Below, piece by piece: positions 6,417 to 15,330 of a stretch of 64,000 bases of DNA (the first letter of the stretch is position 1; the number at the start of each line of letters is the position of its first letter). The stretch spans positions 1,860,001-1,924,000 of the forward strand of contig NZ_SRLC01000001.1 in the NCBI RefSeq assembly GCF_004765605.1, in the 5' to 3' direction. The notes beneath the pieces were generated by a model. It was not told where the DNA came from. It saw nothing but the letters and a program-made list of their open reading frames with translations, and ran no database searches. This DNA is from Hymenobacter aquaticus. GTDB lineage: Bacteria > Bacteroidota > Bacteroidia > Cytophagales > Hymenobacteraceae. A program made the position numbers and the translations under genes.

Positions 6417-7568
6417 ATGCTTTTTCTTCCGTCTCTTCGCGCCGGCCTGGTTTGCTGGGTGCTGGCCGCGTTTTTTTTGCCCGGCCGCGCCGCCGCCCAG
6501 CTCCCGGCCGCCGGCCTGAAGCTGCTGCCGCCCACCACCGTACTGGCCACTACCGAATTTTACGTGGCCCAGGTTCTGGACCAGCGCCCCACGCCCACCG
6601 CCGTGGCCTGGCTGCTGCTGCCGCCCGCCAAGGCCGGCCAGGCGGCTACCCCGCGCGCGGTTGACTTGCAGGGCGGCAGCCTGGCGGCCATTCGCACGTT
6701 CATCGGTCAGAGCCTGCCGCGCCCCGGCCGCCGGCCCCTCACGGCGCGGCTGCTGGAGTGCCGCGTGACGGAAACCGCCGTGCCCGGCCAGCCGGCCCAG
6801 GTAGAGGGGCGGGTGGAAATCAAGCTGGCGTTTGAGTGGCAGCGGGAAGGCCAGACCGTGCCGCTGACCGACTACCACGGCGCGGCCCGCTACCGGCGGC
6901 CCCTGGCCCAGCCCGCCGTGGTGGAGCCGGCCCTGCGGCAGGCCCTCACCGAGGCCGTGCGCTACCTCCACCAGTGGGTGCACACCCAGGCCCCGACCAG
7001 CCTGAAGCTGGCCACCGGCCTGCGCCTGCGCTTCACCGACGTGACCAGCCAAACCCAGCCCGACACGCTGTTCTACGACCCGGCCCGGCCCCTGCGCTTC
7101 CCCGACTTTACGGCTCCCTCCCGCTCGGGGCCCTACGCGGCGGCCGTGTTTCCCAGCTTTGCCTACGCCGGCCAGCCCCGGGTGGTACAGGGCGTGCTGC
7201 AGCTCGATTTACAGCTGAAGGTGTTCGTGGTGCGCAGCTCCTCGTGGGCTTCCCTGCGCGACGCCTACACCCTCAACCACGAGCAGCGTCACTTCGATCT
7301 GGTGAAGCTGGTGGCCGAGCGGTTCAAGCGCCGCCTCACCCCCGAACGGATGAATCTGCAGGACTACAACAGCATTCTGCAGTATGAATACCTGGTGGCG
7401 TTTCAGGAAATGAACCGCCTGCAGGAGCAGTACGACGCCGAAACCCGCGGCGGCCAGGATACGGCCGCGCAGCAACGCTGGAACCAGCGCATCGACCAGG
7501 AGCTGCGAACCTACGGCGTGGGCCCGCCCGAAAAACCGGCCCGCCTGCCGGGCCCGGCCAATGAGTAG
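6417..7568 (+). CDS. Secreted HExxH protein, DUF922-like putative metallopeptidase
   Basis: A 383-residue protein with a signal peptide (hydrophobic residues 8-22, AAA-Q cleavage region). Its most telling motif is HEQRHFDL at residues 288-295, matching the zinc-binding HExxH of DUF922-type Bacteroidetes peptidases (usually HEQGHFDI). The long N-terminal part (30-270) is not recognised. The chosen ATG is the first that gives a clean signal peptide; the reading frame is open for 280 bases upstream, through a poly-C tract, but that part reads as non-coding. Peptidase activity is inferred only from the motif. The gene is convergent with the T9SS gene at 7578, with only nine bases between. Confidence 0.6.
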   Translation: MLFLPSLRAGLVCWVLAAFFLPGRAAAQLPAAGLKLLPPTTVLATTEFYVAQVLDQRPTPTAVAWLLLPPAKAGQAATPRAVDLQGGSLAAIRTFIGQSLPRPGRRPLTARLLECRVTETAVPGQPAQVEGRVEIKLAFEWQREGQTVPLTDYHGAARYRRPLAQPAVVEPALRQALTEAVRYLHQWVHTQAPTSLKLATGLRLRFTDVTSQTQPDTLFYDPARPLRFPDFTAPSRSGPYAAAVFPSFAYAGQPRVVQGVLQLDLQLKVFVVRSSSWASLRDAYTLNHEQRHFDLVKLVAERFKRRLTPERMNLQDYNSILQYEYLVAFQEMNRLQEQYDAETRGGQDTAAQQRWNQRIDQELRTYGVGPPEKPARLPGPANE

Positions 7569-7577
7569 GCCCCGTCG

Positions 7578-8951
7578 TTAGCGGCGGATCAGCTGGCGCA
7601 TGACCGGCCCTTCGGGCAGCAACAGCCGCACCGTGTAGACTCCGGCGGGCAGCGCTGCTACGTCGAGCGTGGCGGTAAGCCCGCCCTGCTGCGGCCGCGC
7701 CTGGCCGTGGCGCACTACCTGGCCCAGGCTGTTGAGCACCTGCACCGGCACGACGGATGCGGCGGCGGCAGCCACCGTCACCGTCACGCTGGTAACGGCC
7801 GGATTGGGATACAGCTCGACGGTGGCCCCCGGAACCACTTTGGCGCGGGTGGCCAGTGGCACGAAGCCGGAGTACCGGCGCTTTTCCGATTTCACGTAGC
7901 TACTTACCACCGGCTCGTACCGCTCCGAGAAAGAGGCCAGCGTCGCGGTGCGGGCCAGGTTATACACCACGGCCGTTTTATCCCCGCGTTCCAGCGCCCA
8001 CTGGCCGTTGGCGTCCAGCTGCTCCCAGGTGTCCACCAGCAGATTACCCAACTCGTCGTAGGTCACCACCTTGCGGCTGAAGTCCTGCCACTGCCCGTTT
8101 ATCTGGAACTGCTCCCAGGACTGAAACGAGTTGTTGGGCAGCCACGTGGCGCGGGTCAAGGACGAGGTTTCCCAGGCGCTGCCGTTCCACGTCTGCTCGG
8201 CGTAGCTGGCGGGCTGGTTGGCGGCCCAGTCGTGCCACACCAGGTTGCTGATGCGGTCCTTGTTGACCCAGCCACCGTTGCGGTACTGCTGGCCGGTGAT
8301 GGACGTCCACTGCCCGGCGGCGTCGGTGGTGTACAGCTTCCGCACGGAGGGCTTGTAGGTGCCTTGCTGCCAGGTTTCCAGCACTTCTTCGCTCAACGTG
8401 CCCAGTGGGGTGTAGGAGTTGGTGGCCCGGTAGCCGCCGTAGGTTTCCCAGGCGTTGTTCGTCCACACCTGGTCTACGACCAGCGTGGGCGTATCGTGCG
8501 CGTCGTACACCTGGGTCGTGCGCAGCCAGTTGGTCCAGGGCAGGGACGTCGTGTCCCGCTGCTGGATCAGCTGCTCCACCAGGTTGCCGCGGGCATCGAA
8601 GGTAAGCTGGTCCCGGTCGACGCCCCCCGGCCCCTGGATAGAGTCGCCGCTCAGCGTCTGGGTTACGCGCCCGGCCGCATCGTAGGTATACGAAGACAGG
8701 TAAGGAAAATCCCACGCGTTGTCGACCGGGTTCCAGGTGTACATCATCACCCGCGTGGGCAGCTGGGCAGCCGTGGCGGTCCGGGCCGCGGCGGCTGGGG
8801 GGTGCTGGCCGCCGCGGCGCGCCGGCAGCAGGTCGGACAGCGGCTGACGAGCAGCGGGCTTCAGCCGGGCCTGGCCCTGAGTGGCGTGGGCCCCGCTGAG
8901 CAGCAGACACAGCAGGAATATACCTAGAGGGCGGACGTAATAATTACGCAT
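7578..8951 (-). CDS. Secreted T9SS protein with YD-like repeats
   Basis: A 457-residue protein: signal peptide at residues 1-26 (IFLLCLLLSGAHA), a middle region of Trp/Tyr-rich repeats such as YTYDAAGRVTQ and LTFDARGNLVEQ that resemble YD/RHS-type repeats, and a C-terminal T9SS sorting domain (VELYPNPAVTSVTV ... GVYTVRLLLPEGPVMRQLIRR). The sorting domain predicts transport across the outer membrane and surface attachment or release. The function of the repeat region is unknown. The start is the MRNYYVRP methionine directly before the signal peptide; the longer frame upstream reads as basic non-coding sequence. Confidence 0.75.
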   Translation of the reverse strand: MRNYYVRPLGIFLLCLLLSGAHATQGQARLKPAARQPLSDLLPARRGGQHPPAAAARTATAAQLPTRVMMYTWNPVDNAWDFPYLSSYTYDAAGRVTQTLSGDSIQGPGGVDRDQLTFDARGNLVEQLIQQRDTTSLPWTNWLRTTQVYDAHDTPTLVVDQVWTNNAWETYGGYRATNSYTPLGTLSEEVLETWQQGTYKPSVRKLYTTDAAGQWTSITGQQYRNGGWVNKDRISNLVWHDWAANQPASYAEQTWNGSAWETSSLTRATWLPNNSFQSWEQFQINGQWQDFSRKVVTYDELGNLLVDTWEQLDANGQWALERGDKTAVVYNLARTATLASFSERYEPVVSSYVKSEKRRYSGFVPLATRAKVVPGATVELYPNPAVTSVTVTVAAAAASVVPVQVLNSLGQVVRHGQARPQQGGLTATLDVAALPAGVYTVRLLLPEGPVMRQLIRR

Positions 8952-9082
8952 ACAGACGATAAATTGAGCAAAGATCAGGGGCAAACTAGCCGCAAGATAC
9001 GGCATGAACAATCGGCAAAGTCCAGTCATTAGGCTTTTCTTTCTGGCTTTTGCGCACTGGCCAAGGCGGGTTTTCCGCAAAA

Positions 9083-9113
9083 AAAAGACCGCAGCCAAGG
9101 GCTGCGGCCTTTT
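9083..9113 (-). terminator. Terminator after the carbonic anhydrase gene
   Basis: AAAAGACCGCAGCC pairs with GGCTGCGGCCTTTT around a short loop. Runs of A on the left side become a U-run for the minus-strand transcript leaving the carbonic anhydrase gene. Confidence 0.8.
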
Positions 9114-9162
9114 CAACCACACATAGACTATTACCGGGCAGCCCGGCTGCCGGCCAGCTTCG

Positions 9163-9948
9163 TTAGCTGACCTTGTGCAGCGCGGGTTCCTCCTCGGTTT
9201 TTTTGGCTTTGGAAGCCGGTTTGCTTTCGGCCGCCGGTTCGGCCACTTTGCCATCCTGGGCGGCTTCGGCGGCCTCCTCGGCGTGCTCCACGGCCTCGAC
9301 GCCGTAGATGTGCATGAATTCGTTGATGGTGTCGGTTTCCACGTTCAGGTCTTTCAGCAGGCCGTCGTGGATGTCGTACACCAGGCCGTGCAGGCGCGGC
9401 GGGTTGGGCCGCTGCAGGGCATTTTGAATGATGTTGGTCTTGGCCAGGTTGCGCACCTGCTCAATGACGTTCATCTCCACGAGGCGGCGCAGCTGCTGCT
9501 CTTTATCGGTAATGCGCAGAAACTCGGTTTCGTGCAGGCGCACCACGTCTTTGATGTGGGTCAGCCAGTTGTCGATCAGGCCGTACTGTTTGTTGGAAGC
9601 CGCCGCCGCCACGCCGCCGCAGCCGTAGTGGCCCACGACCATGATGTCCTTCACTTCCAGCACTTCCACGGCGTATTGCAGCACGGCCAGCAGGTTCATG
9701 TCGGAGTGCACGACCAGGTTGGCGATGTTGCGGTGCACGAACATCTCGCCGGGACCGGTGCCGGTGATGGCGCTGGCGGGCACCCGCGAGTCGGAGCAGC
9801 CGATGAACAGGTAGCGCGGCTTCTGCCCCTTGGCCAGGTTGTGGAAGTACTCGGGGTCGGCAGCTTTCTTATCGTCGACCCACTTGCGGTTGTTTTGCAG
9901 AATCTCGTTCATCGACGACGATGAAGCGGCATTATCGGAAGCTTTCAT
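9163..9948 (-). CDS. Beta-class carbonic anhydrase
   Basis: A 261-residue enzyme interconverting CO2 and bicarbonate. The zinc site is complete: Cys51-x-Asp53-x-Arg55 (GCSDSRVP) and His107-x-x-Cys110 (GHYGCGG). The beta-CA core ends near residue 215. It is followed by about 45 residues of Ala/Glu/Lys-rich low-complexity tail (EEAAEAAQDGKVAEPAAES...), which most family members lack. It is the second gene of an operon, 48 bases after the SulP transporter gene, and is followed by a terminator, so it most likely supplies or consumes the bicarbonate moved by that transporter. Confidence 0.92.
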   Translation of the reverse strand: MKASDNAASSSSMNEILQNNRKWVDDKKAADPEYFHNLAKGQKPRYLFIGCSDSRVPASAITGTGPGEMFVHRNIANLVVHSDMNLLAVLQYAVEVLEVKDIMVVGHYGCGGVAAAASNKQYGLIDNWLTHIKDVVRLHETEFLRITDKEQQLRRLVEMNVIEQVRNLAKTNIIQNALQRPNPPRLHGLVYDIHDGLLKDLNVETDTINEFMHIYGVEAVEHAEEAAEAAQDGKVAEPAAESKPASKAKKTEEEPALHKVS

Positions 9949-9996
9949 GGAGAGGTGGTTTTGCGGGTAATCGGGTAAAACAGAGTGAGAGGTTGC

Positions 9997-11604
9997 CTAG
10001 TGGCCCAGTGCTTCTACCTGCCGGATGCCCCGGATTTCCAACTCGATGTCGCGCTCGGCGGCAGTAAGGCGGAAATTCTCAATGGCTTCCAGCACGTCGT
10101 AGTCAATTACTTCAGAGTCGGTGCCGTCCAAGATCAGCTTGGTGCCCGGCGTAATACGCTCAAAAGTAGTTACGAGACTAGCCTTATTCAGGAATGAAAC
10201 ATGCTCACTTAGTTTTAGGTGCAGCACGCGCGAGTCGCGGGTTGGCTCGCTGTGGAAGTAATACGCCGATTCGAGGTTCGCTTTCAGGATGTAGAATATG
10301 CCCACGGCCAGGCCCACGCCTACGCCCTTGAGCAGGTCGGTGAACAGGATGGCCACCACCGTCACGAAGAACGGCAGGAACTGGTCCCAGCCCAGGCGCC
10401 ACTGCGTGCGGAACAGGGCCGGCTTGGTGAGCTTGAAGCCCACCATCAGCAGCACCGCGGCCAGGGCCGAGAGCGGAATCAGGTTTAGTACTGAGGATAG
10501 AAACAGCAGGCTGCCCAGCAGCAGCAGGCCGTGAATAAAGGCCGACATCTTGGTTTGGCCGCCGGCGTTGATGTTGGCTGAGCTGCGCACGATAACGGCC
10601 GTCAGGGGCAGGCCGCCGAGCAGGCCGCTCACCAGGTTGCCGATGCCCTGGGCCTTCAGCTCGCGGTTCTGGGGCGTGTGGCGCTTGTGCGGGTCGAGCT
10701 TATCGACGGCTTCCACGCTGAGCAGGGTTTCGATGGAGGCCACAATGGCAATGGTGAAGGCCACCACGTAGGTGCTGCCGCGCGTCAGGGCAGACCAGTC
10801 GGGCAGGCGCAGCTCGCGGGTCAGGTCGCCGAACGAGGAAATCTGGGGCAGCTTCACCAGGTGCTCGGGGCGCACTTGCAGCTCGGGGGCCAGGCTGCTC
10901 AGCAGCAGGTTCAGCAGGATGGACAGCACCACCACGATCAGGGCGCCGGGCACCAGCTTCAGAGCCGCATTGCTTCTTACCGGCTTGCTTTCCCAAGCCA
11001 TCAATACCAGCAGCGAGATGACGCCAATCAGGGCCGAGCCCCAGCTGATGGCCTCGCCGGCGGCGGCAATGGCGCTGAACGTGTTCTGCCCGTTGAACTG
11101 CAGGAAGGACATGTCCTCGAAGTAGTCGGTATCGGCCCCGAGGAAGTGGGGTATCTGCTTCAGAATAAGGATCAGGCCAATGGCGGCCAGCATGCCTTTA
11201 ATCACCGACGAGGGAAAGTACATGCCGATGATGCCGGCTTTCAGAAAGCCCAGGGCCAGCTGCACCAGGCCGGCCACGACGGTAGCGGCCAGCACGGCCT
11301 CAAACGTGCCCAGGGTGCTGATGGCCGACACCATAATGGCCGTGAGGCCGGCGGCCGGACCGCTCACGCTCAGCTGCGAGCCGCTGAGCCACGACACCAG
11401 CACGCCCCCGACGATGCCGGTGATAATGCCCGAAAGCAGCGGGGCGCCCGAGGCCAGGGAAATACCCAGGCACAGCGGCAAAGCCACCAGAAACACCACC
11501 AGGCCGGACGGCGCATCCTTGGCCAGCGACTTGAGGTAGTTGGCCGACGGCGGAGCCGGGGAAGCAACAGGAGCAGCTGCGGCCGCGGGAGCAATTTTTG
11601 GCAT
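9997..11604 (-). CDS. SulP family anion (bicarbonate-type) transporter
   Basis: A 535-residue inner-membrane transporter with many hydrophobic helices from about residue 30 to 420 (for example GLVVFLVALPLCLGISLASGAP) and a C-terminal STAS domain from about 430 (VLHLKLSEHVSFLNKASL ... LILDGTDSEVIDYDVLEAIENF). SulP proteins carry sulfate, bicarbonate or other anions; immediate linkage to a carbonic anhydrase gene points to bicarbonate. The start is at MPKIAP; an in-frame codon 66 bases upstream lacks support. It is first in the operon. Confidence 0.9.
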   Translation of the reverse strand: MPKIAPAAAAAPVASPAPPSANYLKSLAKDAPSGLVVFLVALPLCLGISLASGAPLLSGIITGIVGGVLVSWLSGSQLSVSGPAAGLTAIMVSAISTLGTFEAVLAATVVAGLVQLALGFLKAGIIGMYFPSSVIKGMLAAIGLILILKQIPHFLGADTDYFEDMSFLQFNGQNTFSAIAAAGEAISWGSALIGVISLLVLMAWESKPVRSNAALKLVPGALIVVVLSILLNLLLSSLAPELQVRPEHLVKLPQISSFGDLTRELRLPDWSALTRGSTYVVAFTIAIVASIETLLSVEAVDKLDPHKRHTPQNRELKAQGIGNLVSGLLGGLPLTAVIVRSSANINAGGQTKMSAFIHGLLLLGSLLFLSSVLNLIPLSALAAVLLMVGFKLTKPALFRTQWRLGWDQFLPFFVTVVAILFTDLLKGVGVGLAVGIFYILKANLESAYYFHSEPTRDSRVLHLKLSEHVSFLNKASLVTTFERITPGTKLILDGTDSEVIDYDVLEAIENFRLTAAERDIELEIRGIRQVEALGH

Positions 11605-11740
11605 AGAGGGCGTTATACGGCAGAAGAATTGCCGCCCACCAGGGCAGCGGTTCGCTACGATATAACACAATACTAGGCCGAGGTAGTTAATACCGGGTTA
11701 AAAGAGAATTAAAAGGGCATTAAAACGTAGTCCAAGGCGC

Positions 11741-13138
11741 TCAGGCGCTTACCAGGGGCAACTCCAGCGTCACCTGCGTGCCCGCGCCCAGCTCACTGTC
11801 GACCCGGATGCTGCCCCCGTGCAGGGCCATGATCTTGAAGGTAAGCGGCAGCCCGATGCCGTGGCCCGGCACGTTGCGCACCATCTCGGCCCGGAAGAAA
11901 GGCACGAACACCTGCTGGCGGTCGGCCTCGCTCATGCCCACGCCCCGGTCCCGGATTTGCAGCCGCAGCCGCCGGCCCACGCAGGTCAGGCTGGCTACGA
12001 TGGGCTCCTGGCTGTCCTTGGAAAACTTGCAGGCGTTTTCCAGCACGTTTAGCACCGCCGAGAGCAGCAGCGGCTCGTTGCCCATCACCCCGAACGCCAC
12101 GCCCCGGGAGTTGGGCTCCCCAAAGTCCAAATCGATGCGGCTGGTGGGCTGGCGGCGCAGTACTTCCTCGTGGGCCTGCAACAGCAGCTCGTCGAGGCGC
12201 ACCAGGGCCAGGGGCACCTGGGAAGGGTCGTCGGAAGCGCGGGCAATCTGCAGCAGGCCGTTGGTGAGGGCCGTGAGCATGCGGGCCGCGTCGAGGGTGC
12301 TTTGCAGCACGCGCCGGTACTCGGCGGGGCTGCGTTCCTGCAACAGGGCCACCTCCAGCTCGCCGGTCAGCACCGTGAGCGGGGTGCGCAGCTCGTGAGA
12401 AGCGTCGCGTACGAAGGTGCGCTGGCCGGCAAAGGCCGTTTCGAGCCGGTCGAGCAGGCTGTTGAAGCGCTGGGCCAGGTGCGACACCTCATCCTGCCCA
12501 TCGGCCTGGGATAGGCGGCGGTGCAGATCGAAGGCCGTGATGGTGTCGACTTCCTGCACGATGCGCTGCATGGGCCGCAGGGCCTGGCCGGCAAAAAACC
12601 ACCCCCCAATGCCCACGATTCCGAAGCTGATGAGCAGGCCCCCGGCCAGAATCTTGCGCAGGGTACGCTGCTCCACCTGGCTGTCGGCATCGACGGAGGA
12701 CGCCACCACCACGAAGTCGCCGCGGCGGGCGTCACGGTAGAGCAGGCCCACGGTCTGGGCGTGGTCGGTGTCCAGCTCCACCAGGCTGCCGGTTTGCCGC
12801 ACCCGCGCGAGCAAGCTCAGGGGCACGGGCTGGCCGGTCTGCTGGCCTTCGCGAAACACAACGCGGTTCTGGGCATCGTAGACGCGCACTTCCTCGGCGG
12901 GCAGGGTGCGGTAAAACTGGCGCAGGTAGCGGCGGTAGGAAGCCCGGCTGGCGTCGTCGCCGCGGTTGGTGCCGTCCAGGTAGACGTGGGCCACCACGCG
13001 GGCCCGGGCAAAGAGACTATCGGTGAACGAGTTGCGCCGCGACTGGTAGGTAAAAAAGTAGATTACCAGGGAAAACAGCAGCAACGTCACCGCCAGAATG
13101 GCCGCAAACTGCAAAGCCAGGCGCGTGCGTATGGTCAC
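11741..13138 (-). CDS. Sensor histidine kinase
   Basis: A 465-residue membrane kinase starting at a GTG (MTIRTRLALQ). TM1 is at residues 9-30, an extracytoplasmic sensor at about 31-160, TM2 at about 164-184, then HAMP. HisKA carries the phosphoacceptor His248 (RDASHELRTPL), and the HATPase domain has the N-box NVLENACKFS, G1 RDRGVGM and G2 GHGIGLPL. Such kinases usually pair with an OmpR-type regulator. The nearest one (17169-17846) is 4 kb away on the same strand, with three unrelated genes between. The signal is unknown. Confidence 0.88.
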   Translation of the reverse strand: MTIRTRLALQFAAILAVTLLLFSLVIYFFTYQSRRNSFTDSLFARARVVAHVYLDGTNRGDDASRASYRRYLRQFYRTLPAEEVRVYDAQNRVVFREGQQTGQPVPLSLLARVRQTGSLVELDTDHAQTVGLLYRDARRGDFVVVASSVDADSQVEQRTLRKILAGGLLISFGIVGIGGWFFAGQALRPMQRIVQEVDTITAFDLHRRLSQADGQDEVSHLAQRFNSLLDRLETAFAGQRTFVRDASHELRTPLTVLTGELEVALLQERSPAEYRRVLQSTLDAARMLTALTNGLLQIARASDDPSQVPLALVRLDELLLQAHEEVLRRQPTSRIDLDFGEPNSRGVAFGVMGNEPLLLSAVLNVLENACKFSKDSQEPIVASLTCVGRRLRLQIRDRGVGMSEADRQQVFVPFFRAEMVRNVPGHGIGLPLTFKIMALHGGSIRVDSELGAGTQVTLELPLVSA

Positions 13139-13369
13139 GGAACGGATGGTTGGAAGTGAAGACAAAATCAGCAGGCAAGTGGAAGATAACCCGGACCCGG
13201 GGAAATGTTTTGCCGGCGCCCGGCAGATTTTCGGCAGGCCACACCCGGCAAACTTAGCGCGAAACCCGGGAAGCCGCCGCCGGGCCGAAAGTCGCCCAAC
13301 TGCTATATAGCAGGTAAACCGGGCCGGGCCGCTTATTTTTGGCCTGACTTTCTGCCGCCCTGCCCCCCC

Positions 13370-14047
13370 ATGAACGACCCGCACATCCGCGCTTTGCTCT
13401 ACCCGCTGCTCACCGGGGGCCTCTACGTGGATGAGCTGCCCACCGGCTCTACCCGCGCCGACGTGGTGCACATCACCCCCGATTTCATGCACGGCTACGA
13501 GGTGAAAGGCGACGGTGACACCTTGCAGCGGGTGGAAAATCAGCTGCGGTGCTACGCCGAGGTCTACGACTTTGTCACGTTCATCGTCACGGAAAAGCAC
13601 CTGTCCAAGCTCCTGCCCCTGCTGCCCGACTGGGTGGGCGTGCTGGTGGCTTCCGAAGATGCGCTGCGCCCCTACCGGCCGGCCGGCTACAACGCCACGG
13701 TGGAACCGGCCCCACTGGCCGCCCTGCTGCTGCTCGACGAGGTAAAGCAGTTTCTGCTGGCCCGCGGGCTGCGGGGCGTCAGTCAGCTGCGGCGGGCCGA
13801 GGTGATGAACCTGCTGCGCACCACCCACGCCATTCCACTCTCCAGCCTGGCCCAGCACGTGCGCGAGCGGCTGATGGTGCGCATGCCCCAGCGCCTGCTC
13901 GACCGGGCCGAGCGCCGGCTGGAGCGGCAGCGCCTGGCGCCGCTGCGGGCCAAGCGCCGCAAAAAGCAGGCAGCCACCCACGGCACGCGCCGCAAGGCGG
14001 GCACCAAGCGCAAGGCAGCGGCGAAGAAAGCTAAAAAAGGAGCGTAA
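13370..14047 (+). CDS. sce7726 family protein
   Basis: A 225-residue protein resembling the sce7726 family: an N-terminal region with DELPTGSTRADVVHI and GYEVKGDGDTLQRVENQLRCYAEVYD, recalling the Asp...E-x-K core of restriction-type nucleases, and FVTFIVTEKHL. The C-terminal 40 residues are highly basic (KRRKKQAATHGTRRKAGTKRKAAAKKAKK), suggesting nucleic-acid binding. The nuclease role is an inference from the D/E-x-K pattern. Its 3' end overlaps the end of the polymerase IV gene by 17 bases, tail to tail. Confidence 0.65.
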   Translation: MNDPHIRALLYPLLTGGLYVDELPTGSTRADVVHITPDFMHGYEVKGDGDTLQRVENQLRCYAEVYDFVTFIVTEKHLSKLLPLLPDWVGVLVASEDALRPYRPAGYNATVEPAPLAALLLLDEVKQFLLARGLRGVSQLRRAEVMNLLRTTHAIPLSSLAQHVRERLMVRMPQRLLDRAERRLERQRLAPLRAKRRKKQAATHGTRRKAGTKRKAAAKKAKKGA

Positions 14048-15110
14048 GCTGCTGGCCGGCCGCCGCTTCCAGCGTGCTCAAACTTGACACCGACACGCCC
14101 AGCAGCCGCACGCCCTTGGGCAGCGGCAGCAGGGGCAGCAGCAGCTCGCGGCACACCTGCTCCAGCAGCTCCTTGCTACTGATGGGCAGCAGCGTAGTGC
14201 GGCTGCGCGTGATTTGCTGGAAGTCGTCGTACTTCACCTTTACCGTCACGGTGCGGCCCCACACGTCGAGGCGCTGGCAGTAGTCCCACACCGATTCCAG
14301 CTCGGGTTGCAGGCCGGCCACCAGCTCGTCGTAGGTGCGCAGGTCCTGCTCAAAGGTATTTTCCGAGCCGATGGACTTGCGCAGCCGGTCGGGCTCCACG
14401 GGCCGGTGGTCTTCGGCGCGGGCAATGGCGTAGTAGTAGCCGCCGGCCTTGCCGAAGTGCTGGCGCAGAAAGGCTTCCGGCTGCTGCCGCAAATCGAGGC
14501 CGGTAAAGATGCCCAGGCGGTTCATCTTGGCCGCCGTCACCTGCCCGATGCCGTGAAACTGCCCCACGTCCAGAGTTTCGACGAACGCCAGGCCCTGGGC
14601 GGGCTTAATCACAAACTGCCCGTTGGGCTTGCGGTAGTCGGAGGCCAGCTTGGCCAGAAACTTATTGTAGGAAATGCCCGCCGAGGCCGTCAGCCCGGTT
14701 TCGGCCAGAATGCGCGCCCGGATTTCCTCGGCAATGCGCGTGGCCGAGGGCATCTGCTTCAGGTTGTGAGTCACGTCGAGGTAAGCCTCGTCGAGCGACA
14801 GGGGCTCGATGAGCGGGGTGTAGTCGGCGAAAATAGCCCGAATCTGGCGCGAAATGGCCTTGTACACCTCAAAGCGGGGCTTCACGAACACCAGGTGGGG
14901 GCACTTGCGCTGGGCCACCACCGAAGCCATAGCCGAGCGCACCCCGAACTGCCGGGCCTCGTAGCTGGCCGCCGCCACCACCCCGCGCTGCCGGGAGCCG
15001 CCCACGGCCACCGGCTGCCCGCGCAGCTCGGGGTTGTCGCGCTGCTCCACGGAGGCGTAGAAGGCATCCATGTCGAGGTGAATAATTTTCCGGTTTTCTG
15101 CCGCCGCCAC
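14031..15110 (-). CDS. dinB: DNA polymerase IV
   Basis: A 359-residue Y-family translesion polymerase. The N-terminal IIHLDMDAFYASVEQRD carries the first catalytic aspartates, and SLDEAYLDVTHN the second acidic pair. The helix-hairpin-helix (GIGQVTAAKMNRLGI), the little-finger domain (KSIGSENTFEQDL) and a C-terminal QLTLLF sliding-clamp-binding motif are all present, so the protein looks complete. It copies past damaged bases and is usually induced by the SOS response, but no LexA-type box was identified. It is monocistronic. Confidence 0.95.
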   Translation of the reverse strand: MAAAENRKIIHLDMDAFYASVEQRDNPELRGQPVAVGGSRQRGVVAAASYEARQFGVRSAMASVVAQRKCPHLVFVKPRFEVYKAISRQIRAIFADYTPLIEPLSLDEAYLDVTHNLKQMPSATRIAEEIRARILAETGLTASAGISYNKFLAKLASDYRKPNGQFVIKPAQGLAFVETLDVGQFHGIGQVTAAKMNRLGIFTGLDLRQQPEAFLRQHFGKAGGYYYAIARAEDHRPVEPDRLRKSIGSENTFEQDLRTYDELVAGLQPELESVWDYCQRLDVWGRTVTVKVKYDDFQQITRSRTTLLPISSKELLEQVCRELLLPLLPLPKGVRLLGVSVSSLSTLEAAAGQQLTLLF

Positions 15111-15330
15111 GCTTCGTTTGCTTAAGGCAGTAAAGATACGGCGACGCTCAGCACAACTACCACTTCGCGGCGCACGACGCAGCCAGGTTGCACGTAGCCC
15201 GACGAAGTTAGCTACCGGCGTCTCGTAAGCGCATTCCAGTCTGGGATTTATCGATAGTATTGTAGTATTTTAAAAGCAAAAATAGCGCGTCCTTCTCTGT
15301 CCAGTCTCTAAAGCCATTACCGTACCTGCT

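Noticed and set aside
6240..7052. N-terminal extension of the NADP oxidoreductase
   Set aside because: The open frame overlaps the opposite-strand secreted protein gene and reads as low-complexity sequence; the family N-terminus MKAIYFEHYG sets the start at 6239.
13139..13981. Long N-terminal extension of the histidine kinase
   Set aside because: It is antisense to the sce7726-like gene and lacks domains; the kinase begins with a normal TM1 right after the GTG at 13138.
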